Assembly (NCBI GenBank): GCA_963753545.1
Contig: CAVWCQ010000008.1
Span: forward strand, 3,534,001 to 3,598,000
Direction: 5' to 3'
DNA: 64,000 nt
Source: CAVWCQ01 sp963753545
GTDB taxonomy: Bacteria > Chloroflexota > Anaerolineae > Aggregatilineales > Aggregatilineaceae
The notes beneath the pieces are model-generated. The model was not told the origin of the DNA. It ran no database searches and worked only from the letters and a program-made list of their open reading frames with translations. Below, one piece after another: positions 46,663 to 55,865 of the stretch (its first letter is position 1; every line of letters starts with the position of its first letter). Position numbers and translations under genes: made by a program.

Positions 46663-47266
46663 ATGGATATCCAGTCGAAGGCGGAATATTCCCAGCAGAT
46701 CTTTAAAAAGCTCAAAATGCAGGGCCAGGAAATCGCCTCAAGCCGAATTCTACGACTGCACCTTCAGCGACTGCGCTTTGCTTGAATGTATCTTCCGCAA
46801 CTGCCGTTTTTCCAACTGCACCTTCCAGAACTGCGACTTGAGTTTGAGCAACGTGCCCAACAGTACCTTCCGTGACGTCGTTTTTGAGCAGTCAAAGGTC
46901 GTGGGGGTCAACTGGACGGAAGCAACCTGGGGACTAAAAGGGGGCATCCTCAATTCCATCACTTTTGAGGAGAGCACGCTCAACTACTCCACCTTTATTG
47001 GCATAGGTTTGCGCGGCATCAAGATCAAAAAGTGCGTAGCGAAGGATGTCGATTTCGCGGACGCCGATCTGACCGGGGCGGATTTTCGAGAAACGGACCT
47101 GACCGACAGCCGCTTTCTGCATAGCAATCTGACCGGGGCCGACTTCAGGAACGCGCGAGGATATGCCATCAGTCCGACACTGAACACGCTCAAGAAGACC
47201 CAATTCTCGCTTCCCGAAGCGATGGCGCTGCTCTATGGCCTGGATATCATTCTGTCCGAGGAATGA
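46663..47266 (+). CDS. Pentapeptide-repeat protein, frame broken as sequenced
   Basis: About 200 residues once one extra C at 46743-46744 is removed, which joins MDIQSKAEYSQQIFKKL to EFYDCTFSDCALLECIFRNC. The rest consists of A(D/N)LxX pentapeptides, including DADLTGADFRETDLTDSRFL. These fold as a right-handed quadrilateral beta helix; some members mimic DNA and protect gyrase, many have unknown roles. An AAGGGG ribosome site precedes ATG 46663. The gene starts 12 bp after recF and likely shares its transcript. Confidence 0.85.
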
Positions 47267-47269
47267 TCG

Positions 47270-47986
47270 TTACAATGGGCGCTTGCCGGGCATTCCCGTC
47301 CGGCGTGGATATTGCAGTGGTGTGGCGGCAATTTTTTGAATGACAACCAGATAGTGCGTCTCTGGTACCTGGGGCAACTCCACCGGAATTACCTTTTCCA
47401 AATGTCCACCTAAAATGCGCAGCGCCTGTTCGGCCTGCTGCGCCTCGACGACAGCGTTTTCACCCTTCAGCGCCACGCAGCGCCCACCCACTTTACACAG
47501 CGGCAGTAAATATTCTCCGAGCACAGGCATCTGCGCCACAGCGCGCGCCAGTACGAGATCGTAACGTTCGCGACAGGCATCGTCCTGCCCCGCATCCTCG
47601 GCCCGTGTGTTGGCGATCCGCACATTATTCAGACTCAGCCGTTTGGTGATGTGCTCCAGAAAAGACGTTTTTTTAGTGATGGATTCCAGCAGCGTCAGTT
47701 CGATAAACGGGTAAACAATACGGAGCGGCAGCCCTGGGAAACCTGCTCCGGTTCCCACATCAATCACGCGCAATCCCGGCGTCATCGGTACAGCCAACAG
47801 AACCGACAACGAATCCAGGAAATGGCGCATTTCAATGGCCTCTGGTGCAGTGATCGCCGTCAGGTTGATATTCTGGTTCCACTCGATCAGATCGTCCGCA
47901 TAAGCGCCAAAGGCACGTTGAGCTTCTGGACTAAGTTCCAGGTTTAACAATTCGCGGCTGCACCGTACCAACAAATCCATATTCAT
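47270..47986 (-). CDS. rsmG: 16S rRNA (guanine527-N7)-methyltransferase RsmG
   Basis: 238 residues with the SAM motif VIDVGTGAGFPGLPL, WNQNINLTAI and LARAVAQMPVLGEYLLPL, the RsmG (GidB) pattern. It methylates G527 of 16S rRNA. The correct start is ATG 47986 (MNMDLLVRC); the open frame upstream is out of the family and overlaps the neighbouring gene. It is convergent with the pentapeptide gene with 3 bp between. Confidence 0.95.
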   Translation of the reverse strand: MNMDLLVRCSRELLNLELSPEAQRAFGAYADDLIEWNQNINLTAITAPEAIEMRHFLDSLSVLLAVPMTPGLRVIDVGTGAGFPGLPLRIVYPFIELTLLESITKKTSFLEHITKRLSLNNVRIANTRAEDAGQDDACRERYDLVLARAVAQMPVLGEYLLPLCKVGGRCVALKGENAVVEAQQAEQALRILGGHLEKVIPVELPQVPETHYLVVIQKIAATPLQYPRRTGMPGKRPL

Positions 47987-48125
47987 AGGGTTTTCCGTTG
48001 GAGCGCCCAATAAGTGTGTTCGCCCGATTGTAGATCGGCTTCTACCCTGCTGTAAAGAACAGTTCTTGGCGAGCCACCTGTCTGCTGCTACGATCACGAG
48101 GGATTTCCAGCGAGGAGAGCAGATT

Positions 48126-48374
48126 ATGAAACACAGCGGCACTATTACCCGCGTCCAGCGCGCTTCCGATGGAGTGACGCTCATTCTGGATACCGACTTT
48201 GGGCTGCGCGGCGTAGAAGTCGATCTGGATGTCTGGGCTGCAATTCTAGCGGATACCGGAGCCGAAAAAGATGCGGAGCTGATCGGCTGGGCAGTAAGGT
48301 ACGATCCGGCAACGGGCGACATTGAGATGGCTGAGCCGGACAGCGACGAGCCGGATGGCGACGAGGCGGACTAG
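48126..48374 (+). CDS. Small acidic protein of unknown function
   Basis: 82 residues starting at ATG 48126 with GAGGAG 8 bp upstream. A beta-rich first part (GTITRVQRASDGVTLILDTD) ends in an acidic tail (EPDSDEPDGDEAD). No family recognised. It is 89 bp upstream of the penicillin-binding protein gene in the same direction. The good ribosome site supports it as real. Confidence 0.65.
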   Translation: MKHSGTITRVQRASDGVTLILDTDFGLRGVEVDLDVWAAILADTGAEKDAELIGWAVRYDPATGDIEMAEPDSDEPDGDEAD

Positions 48375-48463
48375 AGCAGGCGAAACGTGGGCTAACCGTG
48401 CAGGATAGGGCGGATTATCCCCCTACAATGGATGTGTATCTTGAACCACGCGGGAAAAACACG

Positions 48464-51022
48464 ATGAAACGTCTATGGCAGACCTGGAAAAAGCGCCGCT
48501 TGTGGCAAAAAGCGGGCATCATCGCCTTCGTGCTCATGCTGGGCCTGGGCGTGTTCCTCTATCACTGGATATTCGTCGATCTGCCCGATATCGCAGCCAT
48601 TAACGAACGAGTGGCCCTGCCCAGTACCCGCATCTATGACCGGAACGGAACCCTGCTCTACCAGATTGCCGATCCGCAGACAGGTGTGAACGAGGTGATC
48701 CGCCTGGAAGATCTGCCAGACTGTATGGCCCAGGCGACCATTGCCACCGAAGATGCCAATTTTTACAAACACCCCGGCGTAGACATCGAAGGTATTGCCC
48801 GCGCTATGTGGATCAATCTGAAAGGCGGCGAAGTGCTAGCCGGGGGCAGCACCATCACACAGCAGGTCGCGCGCAATTTGCTGCTGGATCCGCAGCAGCG
48901 CGCCGAACGCACCCTACAGCGCAAAATCCGCGAAAGCGTGCTTGCCCTTGAACTTACCCGGCGCTATTCGCGTGAAAAAATTCTGGAACTGTACCTGAAC
49001 CAGACCTATTATGGGAACCTGTCCTATGGCGTTGAAGCCGCTGCCCACGCCTATTTTGGCAAGAGTGCCGCCGATCTCACCCTGGCAGAATGCTCTATGC
49101 TGGCTGGGCTGCCCCAGGCCCCGGCGACATACGATCCACTCACCAACCCGCAGGCAGCCAAGGATCGGCAGCGCATCGTACTCGATCTCATGGCGAAAGA
49201 GGGCACTATCACCCAGGCCGAGGCGGATCAGGCTTACCAGGAAGCGCTCAGTTATGCGGCCCGGCCATTTCCTATCGAAGCGCCCCATTTTGTGGCAGCC
49301 ATCTGGACACAGCTTCAGCGCGATTACGGGGCCGAACTGCTCGAAGGCGGCCTGGAAGTAACCACCACCCTCGATCTGAACTGGCAAAATGCGGCCCAGG
49401 AGGCAGCGCAGTACCATCTTGGGCGGTTGAATAACCCGCCGCCCGGAGAGCCCAACCATAACGCTCGCAATGCAGCCCTGGTTGCCATCGACCCTTATAC
49501 GGGCCAGATTCTCGCCATGCTGGGCAGCCCGGATTATTTTGATGAGAAGATCGACGGCGCAGTGAACGCCGCGCTTGCTCCACGACAGCCCGGATCGGCC
49601 CTCAAGCCGTTCACCTATGCCGCCTCTTTTGATCCCACGCTGTCCGAACCCTGGACTCCGGCGACGATGATTCTCGATGTGGGCACACCCTTTGTTACGC
49701 GGCGGCTGGAAAGTTATACTCCATCCAATTATGGGATGGTTGAGCATGGCCCGGTGCTGATCCGCGAAGCGCTGGCCTCGTCCTACAACATCCCCGCCGT
49801 TTATGCCCTGGATCATATCGGGCTGGATGCGCTGGTCCGGCTGACGACGCGCCTGGGAATCAGCACCCTGACCGATACCAGCCGCTTTGATCTCTCCCTG
49901 ACGCTGGGTGGCGGCGAGGTGCGGCTGCTGGAACTCACAGCGGCCTATAGCGCATTTGCCAACGGCGGATATCACGTGGAACCAGTTTATATTCTGGAAA
50001 TCCGCGACAAAAACGGGAATGTTCTATACCAGTGGAAACCAACCACCCAACAGATGCCCGTTTTAGACCCGCGCGTTGCCTATCTGATTACGGATATCCT
50101 GAGCGATAATCAGGCGCGTATCCCATCATTTGGCGCAGCCAGCCCGCTCAATATCGGACGACCTGCGGCGGCTAAGACTGGCACGACAACCGACTTTCGT
50201 GATAACTGGACGGTGGGGTACACACCGAATCTGGTCGTGGGTGTTTGGGTGGGCAATGCGGATAACACGCCAATGGTTGAGGTCAGCGGCATCAGTGGGG
50301 CTGGCCCTATCTGGCATGAATTTATGCGGCGGGTTCTCGTCGGCCAACCGGAACTTGAATTCCCTGTTCCTGAGGGTCTGGTTCGTGCTGAAGTCTGTGC
50401 GGCATCGGGCGAACTGCCCACCGATTACTGCCCCAATAAGCGCTGGGAATGGTTCATCGATGGAACAGTGCCCACCGAAACCGATACCTTTTACCAGCCC
50501 TTCACCATTGATACCCGCACCGGGCTGCTCGCGGACGACACAACGCCGCCCGAAGACCGCGAAGAGCGGGTCTATCTCGTCCTGCCGCCCGAAGCGCGGG
50601 AGTGGGGGATCCGGCAGGGGATTCCTCAGCCGCCAGTGGGCGCGCAGATTGTGGGCGGAGAGACGATCCCCGCACGTTTGCTCTCTCCCGATCCCTACAC
50701 GAACTTCCAAATAACGCCGCTTCTGCCCGAAGACGTGCAGCGCATCCATCTCACGATTGCCGTGCCGATCCACACCCAGGCTGTAACCTATTGGATGGAT
50801 GGGGAGGAGTTTGAGACCGAACAGGCAAGTCCCTTCGATACATGGTGGAATCTTCGTCCCGGCGATCATGATCTTTATGCGGTTGTCCGGCTTGAAGATG
50901 GCAGCGAAATCACAACAGAGAGCATTCATTTTCGGGTTGGATCCTGGATCCTCCCGATCAGCAGCCGACATCGGGAAACGCGGATTATTGACCCGCATTG
51001 TCCACGAGTTACAATATCGTAA
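48464..51022 (+). CDS. Class A penicillin-binding protein (PBP1c-like)
   Basis: 852 residues: an N-terminal membrane anchor (about 17-38), a GT51 transglycosylase domain with catalytic Glu96 in ATEDANFYKHP and the GGSTITQQVARNLLL motif, then a transpeptidase with nucleophile Ser378 in QPGSALKPF (SxxK), SSYN, and KTGTTTDFRDNWTVGYTP (KTG). A BiPBP_C-like domain near the C-terminus (VTYWMDGEEFETEQASPFDT) points to the PBP1c branch. It polymerises and cross-links peptidoglycan. An upstream in-frame ATG at 48428 is possible; 48464 gives the usual short basic leader. The last 25 residues look irregular and may be a frame artefact. Confidence 0.93.
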   Translation: MKRLWQTWKKRRLWQKAGIIAFVLMLGLGVFLYHWIFVDLPDIAAINERVALPSTRIYDRNGTLLYQIADPQTGVNEVIRLEDLPDCMAQATIATEDANFYKHPGVDIEGIARAMWINLKGGEVLAGGSTITQQVARNLLLDPQQRAERTLQRKIRESVLALELTRRYSREKILELYLNQTYYGNLSYGVEAAAHAYFGKSAADLTLAECSMLAGLPQAPATYDPLTNPQAAKDRQRIVLDLMAKEGTITQAEADQAYQEALSYAARPFPIEAPHFVAAIWTQLQRDYGAELLEGGLEVTTTLDLNWQNAAQEAAQYHLGRLNNPPPGEPNHNARNAALVAIDPYTGQILAMLGSPDYFDEKIDGAVNAALAPRQPGSALKPFTYAASFDPTLSEPWTPATMILDVGTPFVTRRLESYTPSNYGMVEHGPVLIREALASSYNIPAVYALDHIGLDALVRLTTRLGISTLTDTSRFDLSLTLGGGEVRLLELTAAYSAFANGGYHVEPVYILEIRDKNGNVLYQWKPTTQQMPVLDPRVAYLITDILSDNQARIPSFGAASPLNIGRPAAAKTGTTTDFRDNWTVGYTPNLVVGVWVGNADNTPMVEVSGISGAGPIWHEFMRRVLVGQPELEFPVPEGLVRAEVCAASGELPTDYCPNKRWEWFIDGTVPTETDTFYQPFTIDTRTGLLADDTTPPEDREERVYLVLPPEAREWGIRQGIPQPPVGAQIVGGETIPARLLSPDPYTNFQITPLLPEDVQRIHLTIAVPIHTQAVTYWMDGEEFETEQASPFDTWWNLRPGDHDLYAVVRLEDGSEITTESIHFRVGSWILPISSRHRETRIIDPHCPRVTIS

Positions 51023-51112
51023 GGACAGCCTGTCCTCACGTTTATTGCTTCCCCAGTGGGGTGCACACTTCACTACAACTCGATGACGCATATAACCCGA
51101 TAGGATAGTGAA

Positions 51113-52390
51113 ATGTCATTCCATCCCATCAAACCCAGCGATCTGGGGCTTCCCGACAATGCCGATTTAGATTACATCCCTACCCAGGAAGAACTCCGTG
51201 CGGCGGCGGTTCGGGCTCTCGACGATCTGACGGCCATGTTCATCTTGAATCACGACAATGAGCAAGTCATTGCCGAGCGGCTTGATGAGATCGCCAGCAT
51301 CCTGCTTGCAGCGAGTCAGGTTCCTGGATCGCACCAGTCCAAAGCGATCAAATTAGGGGTATATCGCGGCCCCCACTTTTGGGAAGCACAAAATAAGCTT
51401 GATTCGTACCTTCAACTGATTATGCCGCTGCTCAAAACGGCCCTGGAGATTGGTGATCCCGAACTTCAAGCTGAAGTGTATCGTGCCTGGGGCGTCTGCC
51501 TGCATCTGACGAATAGTCCCCAGAATCGCGCACAATCGAAAGCAGCTCTGAAGATCGCCCTGGAATATGCTGCTTCCTCTCATGATGAAAATCTCAGGCT
51601 TCTGGCCCATGTTGAGCGTTTTAACAATCAGGTCGAAAACGCACAGTTACTCAATCCTCAATTGGAAGCCCAGGCACTGCTTGCCGAAGCACGCCGCTTA
51701 AAAAACAGCTATCTCGAAGGGCGGGTCTATCTGACACTGGCGATTTACTATCACAAACAGCTAGACTATCAGCAAACATTTCTCTATGCCCAGCAGTCTG
51801 CAATCATCATGTGGTTCGAAAAAGATTATCGAATGCTTGGGGCGGCAATAAACTATATCCTCAGCGCTGTTCATCCACAAAACATGCATCAAGCGTATTT
51901 CCAGGAGCTTCTGAATGCGCTGGAAAAAATTTCAACCTATACCATCGCCCCCTGGATCAAGGCGACACTCTACCACGACAAAGCTGTTCAGCATTACCAA
52001 CGCGGTAATTATGATGAGGCCCGGCGTAGTTTGCTCCAATCAAGGCTTTGTTTTCGAGAACAGCGCTTTCAATCAAACTTAGCTGTCTCAAGCCATATGC
52101 TCGGCCTGATCCAAACAAAACGGCACCGCTGGTTGTTGGCAGAACATCATCTCCGCAGCGCAACTAATCGCTATCAGCACACGAAGGCTGAGCAGATTCA
52201 CCTGATCCATGTTCTCCATGCGCTGGCTTTTGTTCCATATGAAAAAGGGGACTATGAGAAGGCTTTAGTTCAACTACAAGCGACGAAGCAATCTGCGGAA
52301 GCCCTGCCCGCTAGCCCAGCCTGCGATTGGATTATCCGCGAACTCAACGCTGATATTGCCAAAACAGAGAACAAGATCGCCCAGCAGTGA
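51113..52390 (+). CDS. TPR-like alpha-helical protein, first of a tandem pair
   Basis: 425 residues, almost wholly helical, with repeated tetratricopeptide-like helices in the middle and C-terminal half (ARRLKNSYLEGRVYLTLAIY, AVQHYQRGNYDEARRSLLQS). The N-terminal 80 residues start FHPIKPSDLGLP and contain EELRAAAVRALDDLTAMFIL, also present in the next gene. No signal peptide or catalytic motif. It is a cytoplasmic protein-interaction scaffold in all likelihood; function unknown. Confidence 0.78.
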   Translation: MSFHPIKPSDLGLPDNADLDYIPTQEELRAAAVRALDDLTAMFILNHDNEQVIAERLDEIASILLAASQVPGSHQSKAIKLGVYRGPHFWEAQNKLDSYLQLIMPLLKTALEIGDPELQAEVYRAWGVCLHLTNSPQNRAQSKAALKIALEYAASSHDENLRLLAHVERFNNQVENAQLLNPQLEAQALLAEARRLKNSYLEGRVYLTLAIYYHKQLDYQQTFLYAQQSAIIMWFEKDYRMLGAAINYILSAVHPQNMHQAYFQELLNALEKISTYTIAPWIKATLYHDKAVQHYQRGNYDEARRSLLQSRLCFREQRFQSNLAVSSHMLGLIQTKRHRWLLAEHHLRSATNRYQHTKAEQIHLIHVLHALAFVPYEKGDYEKALVQLQATKQSAEALPASPACDWIIRELNADIAKTENKIAQQ

Positions 52391-52449
52391 TACAATAACA
52401 TTGGTATGGAGCAGGATGCAGACCCCCACAACGCACAAGGAAATCTGCT

Positions 52450-53844
52450 ATGGAAACTGACGACCCAGAACATTACCCCTCTGATGACGATCCGGATGAA
52501 TCCTCGGACGAGGACAAGGATCAACCCGAAGCGGGGCCTCCTAACGATTCCGCCGGAAACAACCAGGAGCCGCCGTTCCATCCCATCGAACCCAGCGATC
52601 TGGGCCTCCCGCCCGATCCAGAGATGGGATATATCCCGACTGAGGACCAGCTTCGTGCTGCCGCTGTGCATGCCCTGGACGATATCAGCGCCCTGTTTAT
52701 TCTCCATCCGGACGACGAGCAGGTCATTGCTGCTCAGCTTGACAATATCGCCAGCGTTCTCCTTGCCGCCAGCCAGCTCAAGGGGCCGCATCAGGCTAAA
52801 GCAGTCAGGTTGGGTCTGCACCTCAATCACCATTTTTGGCAAACCCACAACAAAGAGACTACGTGGCTGCAACTGATCGTGCCGCTGCTCAACATCACTC
52901 TCGAATTGGGGGACAAACAGCTTCAGGCCGAAGCGTACCGCGCCTGGGGAATCTATCTCTATACGTCGGGCAAAGACGCGAACCAGCCAAAGTCGGCCAG
53001 AGCTTTCCAGATCGCCATGGAGTACGCGACCGAGTCAGGGCGCGACGATCTGAAACTGTTGGCGCGCATCGAACATTTTAACCAGCAGATCCGCAGCATG
53101 AGCGAACAGGATATGCTTGCTGAAGCTCATGCGTTAATTACCGACGCGCGCCGCCTACAAAATATCTATTTCGAGGGGCGCGTCTATGCCTCGATGGCCC
53201 GGTTCTATTTTTGGAAAGATCATTGCCAGCTATTCCAGTATGCTCAGCAGGCAATGATTATCTTTTGGAACCTGAATGATTACGGATTATTTTGTCAGTG
53301 CATCATCTTTTTGGTTCACAGCCTGGAGGACCAAACGCCGCACGCGGCTTATCGCCAGCAGTTGCTAGGCGCGATGGAGCAGATGGCTTCTCACCTTGCC
53401 TACCCTTATATTTCGGCTTCCCTCTACCATTTGTGGGCAGTTCAGTACTATAAGTTGAAGCTCTACCAGGAGGCACGATCCGCTATGATCCGATCGTGTG
53501 TGATTGTGCGCAGAGTGGGTACTTACCTTGATACCTCCTTCGCATTACACATGTTAGGCCTGATCGAAATGCGGCGGCATCGCTGGCAGGTATCCCGCCT
53601 TTTTTTGGAAGCCGCGTTGCAAGGATATGAAGAATCCAGAATTGATCAGGCTCAGATCGTTCAACTACATCACGCGCTGGCATTCATTCCTTTTGAGCAA
53701 AGGAACTTTGCCGCTGCTTATACCGAGTTAGGCAAAGTTCTGGAAATGGCCCAGGCTCTCCCACCCGGCAATGTGCGCGACTCGCTCATCAAGCTCATTT
53801 CTGACGACAGAGGCCGGGCTAAACAAGCGATGGAATCTGACTGA
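52450..53844 (+). CDS. TPR-like alpha-helical protein, second of a tandem pair
   Basis: 464 residues, a paralog of the previous gene along its whole length (FHPIEPSDLGLPPDPE, QLRAAAVHALDDISALFIL, the WLQLIVPLLNITLELGDKQL helix). An extra acidic N-terminal extension of about 40 residues (DDPDESSDEDKDQ) distinguishes it. The gene is 59 bp after the first and followed by a terminator, so the pair is probably one transcript. Together they look like a duplicated scaffold family; no partner is visible. Confidence 0.78.
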   Translation: METDDPEHYPSDDDPDESSDEDKDQPEAGPPNDSAGNNQEPPFHPIEPSDLGLPPDPEMGYIPTEDQLRAAAVHALDDISALFILHPDDEQVIAAQLDNIASVLLAASQLKGPHQAKAVRLGLHLNHHFWQTHNKETTWLQLIVPLLNITLELGDKQLQAEAYRAWGIYLYTSGKDANQPKSARAFQIAMEYATESGRDDLKLLARIEHFNQQIRSMSEQDMLAEAHALITDARRLQNIYFEGRVYASMARFYFWKDHCQLFQYAQQAMIIFWNLNDYGLFCQCIIFLVHSLEDQTPHAAYRQQLLGAMEQMASHLAYPYISASLYHLWAVQYYKLKLYQEARSAMIRSCVIVRRVGTYLDTSFALHMLGLIEMRRHRWQVSRLFLEAALQGYEESRIDQAQIVQLHHALAFIPFEQRNFAAAYTELGKVLEMAQALPPGNVRDSLIKLISDDRGRAKQAMESD

Positions 53845-53848
53845 AAAA

Positions 53849-53880
53849 ACATGAGGGCGAGTGTTGCTCGCCCTTCATGT
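53849..53880. terminator. Bidirectional terminator between the TPR pair and the small exported peptide gene
   Basis: ACATGA-GGGCGAG paired with CTCGCCC-TTCATGT, one bulged base, 5-nt loop. The minus strand continues into six T. Confidence 0.75.
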
Positions 53881-53900
53881 CTGCTCTAGACGAAACAGCT

Positions 53901-54092
53901 CTAGCAGGTGGGTGGCAGCGGGGCTGGGCAGGTCGGGTCATTGACATTGGTCCGCAAATCGAGCATCTTAATGACGCCGAGTTTGACGGGAACATTGTGC
54001 GCGCCAGAACCGGCGGGCATCACTGACCATGCCATTGCAGAAAATGCGAACAACACCACCAGAAGCAGAACGAACAGTTTGCGCTTGGACAT
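53901..54092 (-). CDS. Small exported peptide with a Cys-Pro C-terminus
   Basis: 63 residues: a basic start (MSKRK), a strong signal sequence (LFVLLLVVLFAFSAMAW), then a mature part of about 36 residues ending PTCPAPLPPTC, with two cysteines nine residues apart that could form a disulfide. AGAGG lies 8 bp before the ATG, and a terminator follows. The upstream gap holds a perfect TGACGCGCGTCA palindrome at 54172-54183. It could be a secreted signalling peptide, toxin-like peptide or a small surface protein; nothing shows which. No exporter or modification gene is adjacent. Confidence 0.75.
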   Translation of the reverse strand: MSKRKLFVLLLVVLFAFSAMAWSVMPAGSGAHNVPVKLGVIKMLDLRTNVNDPTCPAPLPPTC

Positions 54093-54277
54093 TGCAGTAA
54101 CCTCTTTCTTAGTTCACTGAGGCTCCTGCTGCGTGGCCTGCGCCGCAGGTGGCCTGCTGAAGATGACGGTTTGACGCGCGTCATTCTGTTTTCAGCATGC
54201 CAGATGCGATCCCCTGTCTAGAACCCGGAAAAGGACCATAAATCGGACAAAAACCGGACACGAGGGTTACGAGGTAA

Positions 54278-54306
54278 ATAAAAACGCGCCAGGAGCACTG
54301 GCGCGT
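54278..54306 (-). terminator. Rho-independent terminator of the isomerase gene
   Basis: Minus strand: ACGCGCCAG, 5-nt loop, CTGGCGCGT, then TTTTATTT. It lies 21 bp after the stop at 54328. Confidence 0.85.
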
Positions 54307-54327
54307 CGGGGTGAGAAAAAGATTGGG

Positions 54328-55160
54328 CTATCGGGTGACTGTCGGGGCTTCCAAACGCCCTCGTGCGGCGCGGATAGCATCGCGGGTGCGCACCGTCTCT
54401 TTGGTGATGCTGATCTGCTTCATCCCATGCCAGCCGAAGGTGGTCATATACTCGATGGTCAGCGCGCCGCGATAGCCGCTATCCTGCAGGTCTTGCAGCA
54501 GTTGTGGGATGTTCAGCACGCCATCGTCGTACGCAGTCTGAAGTTGGCCGCGCTTGGCCTGCCGGATTTGAACATGGGCGACATGTTCCATCAGCGGCTC
54601 GATCTCGCGGCGGTTGATGTTCTGAAAAATGAAATGCGCGTAATCAAGCGTCACACTAAGGCCGGGACCGCTTGCAACAGCAGCAGGGCATTGTCGGGAC
54701 GCTGGGCCACCGAGTCCATATGCGGTTCAAAAGAGATGCGCAGGTCAGTATCTTCCGCCGCCGCCAGCATGCGCAGCAGAGCAGGCACGGCACGGGCAAG
54801 GCTGTGATCGAGGCCGTCTTTCTGGACGATACCCGGCGAGATCGTGATTCCTGGCGTTCCCAGGGCCACCGCGAAGGGGATCAACCGCTCAAACAGGCTC
54901 AATTCGGCATCACGCTGGGCGGGATCGGGCGAGTTGGTATAGGGCAGCATCAGGTAGAGATCGGTCAGTGTCAGGCCGAAATGATCCAGCAGTTTCTGAA
55001 TCTTAGCCGCTTCCGCCTCAGGAAACTCTGCCGCGCTGTCCACATCGAGATGAGGACCTGTTCCCAGGTCGATATAGCGAAACCCTAGGCGCGCAATCGT
55101 GCCTATTGCTTCTTCTAAGGGCAGATTATTGTAGGACCATGCGTGGCAAGCGATCTGCAT
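54328..55160 (-). CDS. Sugar phosphate isomerase/epimerase-like TIM barrel, frame broken as sequenced
   Basis: About 277 residues of the AP-endonuclease-2/xylose-isomerase-like family. The first part (IACHAWSYNNLPLEEAIGTI, YIDLGTGPHLD, ISFEPHMDSVAQRP) and last part (VTLDYAHFIF, VAHVQIRQAKRGQL, GALTIEYMTTFGW) lie in different frames. Adding one C at 54664-54666 gives AVPGLSVTLDYAHF, the expected metal-site strand. Metal ligands typical of the family (Glu in FEPH, Asp in LDYAH, His in VAHVQ, Glu in TIEY) are present. ATG 55160 has AGGAGA upstream. Substrate unknown. Confidence 0.82.
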
Positions 55161-55225
55161 TCCAATCTCTCCTGGAGCGCGATACACTGCTGCGATTATA
55201 TGTCTGACCGCCGCCTGAGGGCAAT

Positions 55226-55792
55226 CTACGGCTCGCTCAAGGCGATTTGCAGGACATAACCCTCAGGCGGGCGGGGCAGTTCGATGACGAATGGCTGTAC
55301 CAGTTCATAGTCACATCCCGGCAGGACGGTGAATTCGAGAACCAGCGTTTGGGTATGCGCGCTGTCATCCTGATTCAGCGACACAAAACGATGGGCCGCG
55401 TCACATCCCGTAGCCCCGTTGACCACACCCGCCAGTATGGTCTGGTTGAAGTCGAACGAAACGCGCGAAGCCGGGCGAGAACACACCTCAGACACATCGA
55501 CCTGATCGTAAAACGCGGCTAACTGCTCCGGTGTAGACCAGACCCATGCCTGCCCACTTAACCGTGCCAGAAAATCAAAACAGACACCGTCCAGGACAGA
55601 CGTCCGATCCGTGTACGGCCCGGCAGACGACTCGACAGTAGGAAAACTCGCCTCTGGTGTATGTGCAACCGTCGCTTCCAAACTCGGCAAGGGAGAGGCT
55701 GGGGGAGGGGCTTTCTTTTCGCTGGCAGACAGGCTGCAAGCTGCCGCCACAAAGAGTAAAACACAAAAAAATGGAATCTGGATTCGCCGCAT
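55226..55792 (-). CDS. Lipoprotein of unknown function
   Basis: 188 residues. The leader RIQIPFFCVLLFVAAACS ends in a lipobox (AAAC), giving a lipid-anchored, surface-exposed protein. A Pro/Ser-rich spacer follows, then a compact domain with four cysteines (VCFDF, VCSRP, TGCDA, PGCDYE). No family recognised. ATG 55792 has AGGAGGG upstream; the frame extends further without a site. Only 67 bp downstream is the isomerase gene, also minus strand, so the two may be cotranscribed. Confidence 0.75.
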   Translation of the reverse strand: MRRIQIPFFCVLLFVAAACSLSASEKKAPPPASPLPSLEATVAHTPEASFPTVESSAGPYTDRTSVLDGVCFDFLARLSGQAWVWSTPEQLAAFYDQVDVSEVCSRPASRVSFDFNQTILAGVVNGATGCDAAHRFVSLNQDDSAHTQTLVLEFTVLPGCDYELVQPFVIELPRPPEGYVLQIALSEP

Positions 55793-55865
55793 ATGCCCTC
55801 CTACCTCGCTTTCATTGTAACAAATTAACCAATTCTTGGTGGACATTCGATAGGGGGATGCGTAT

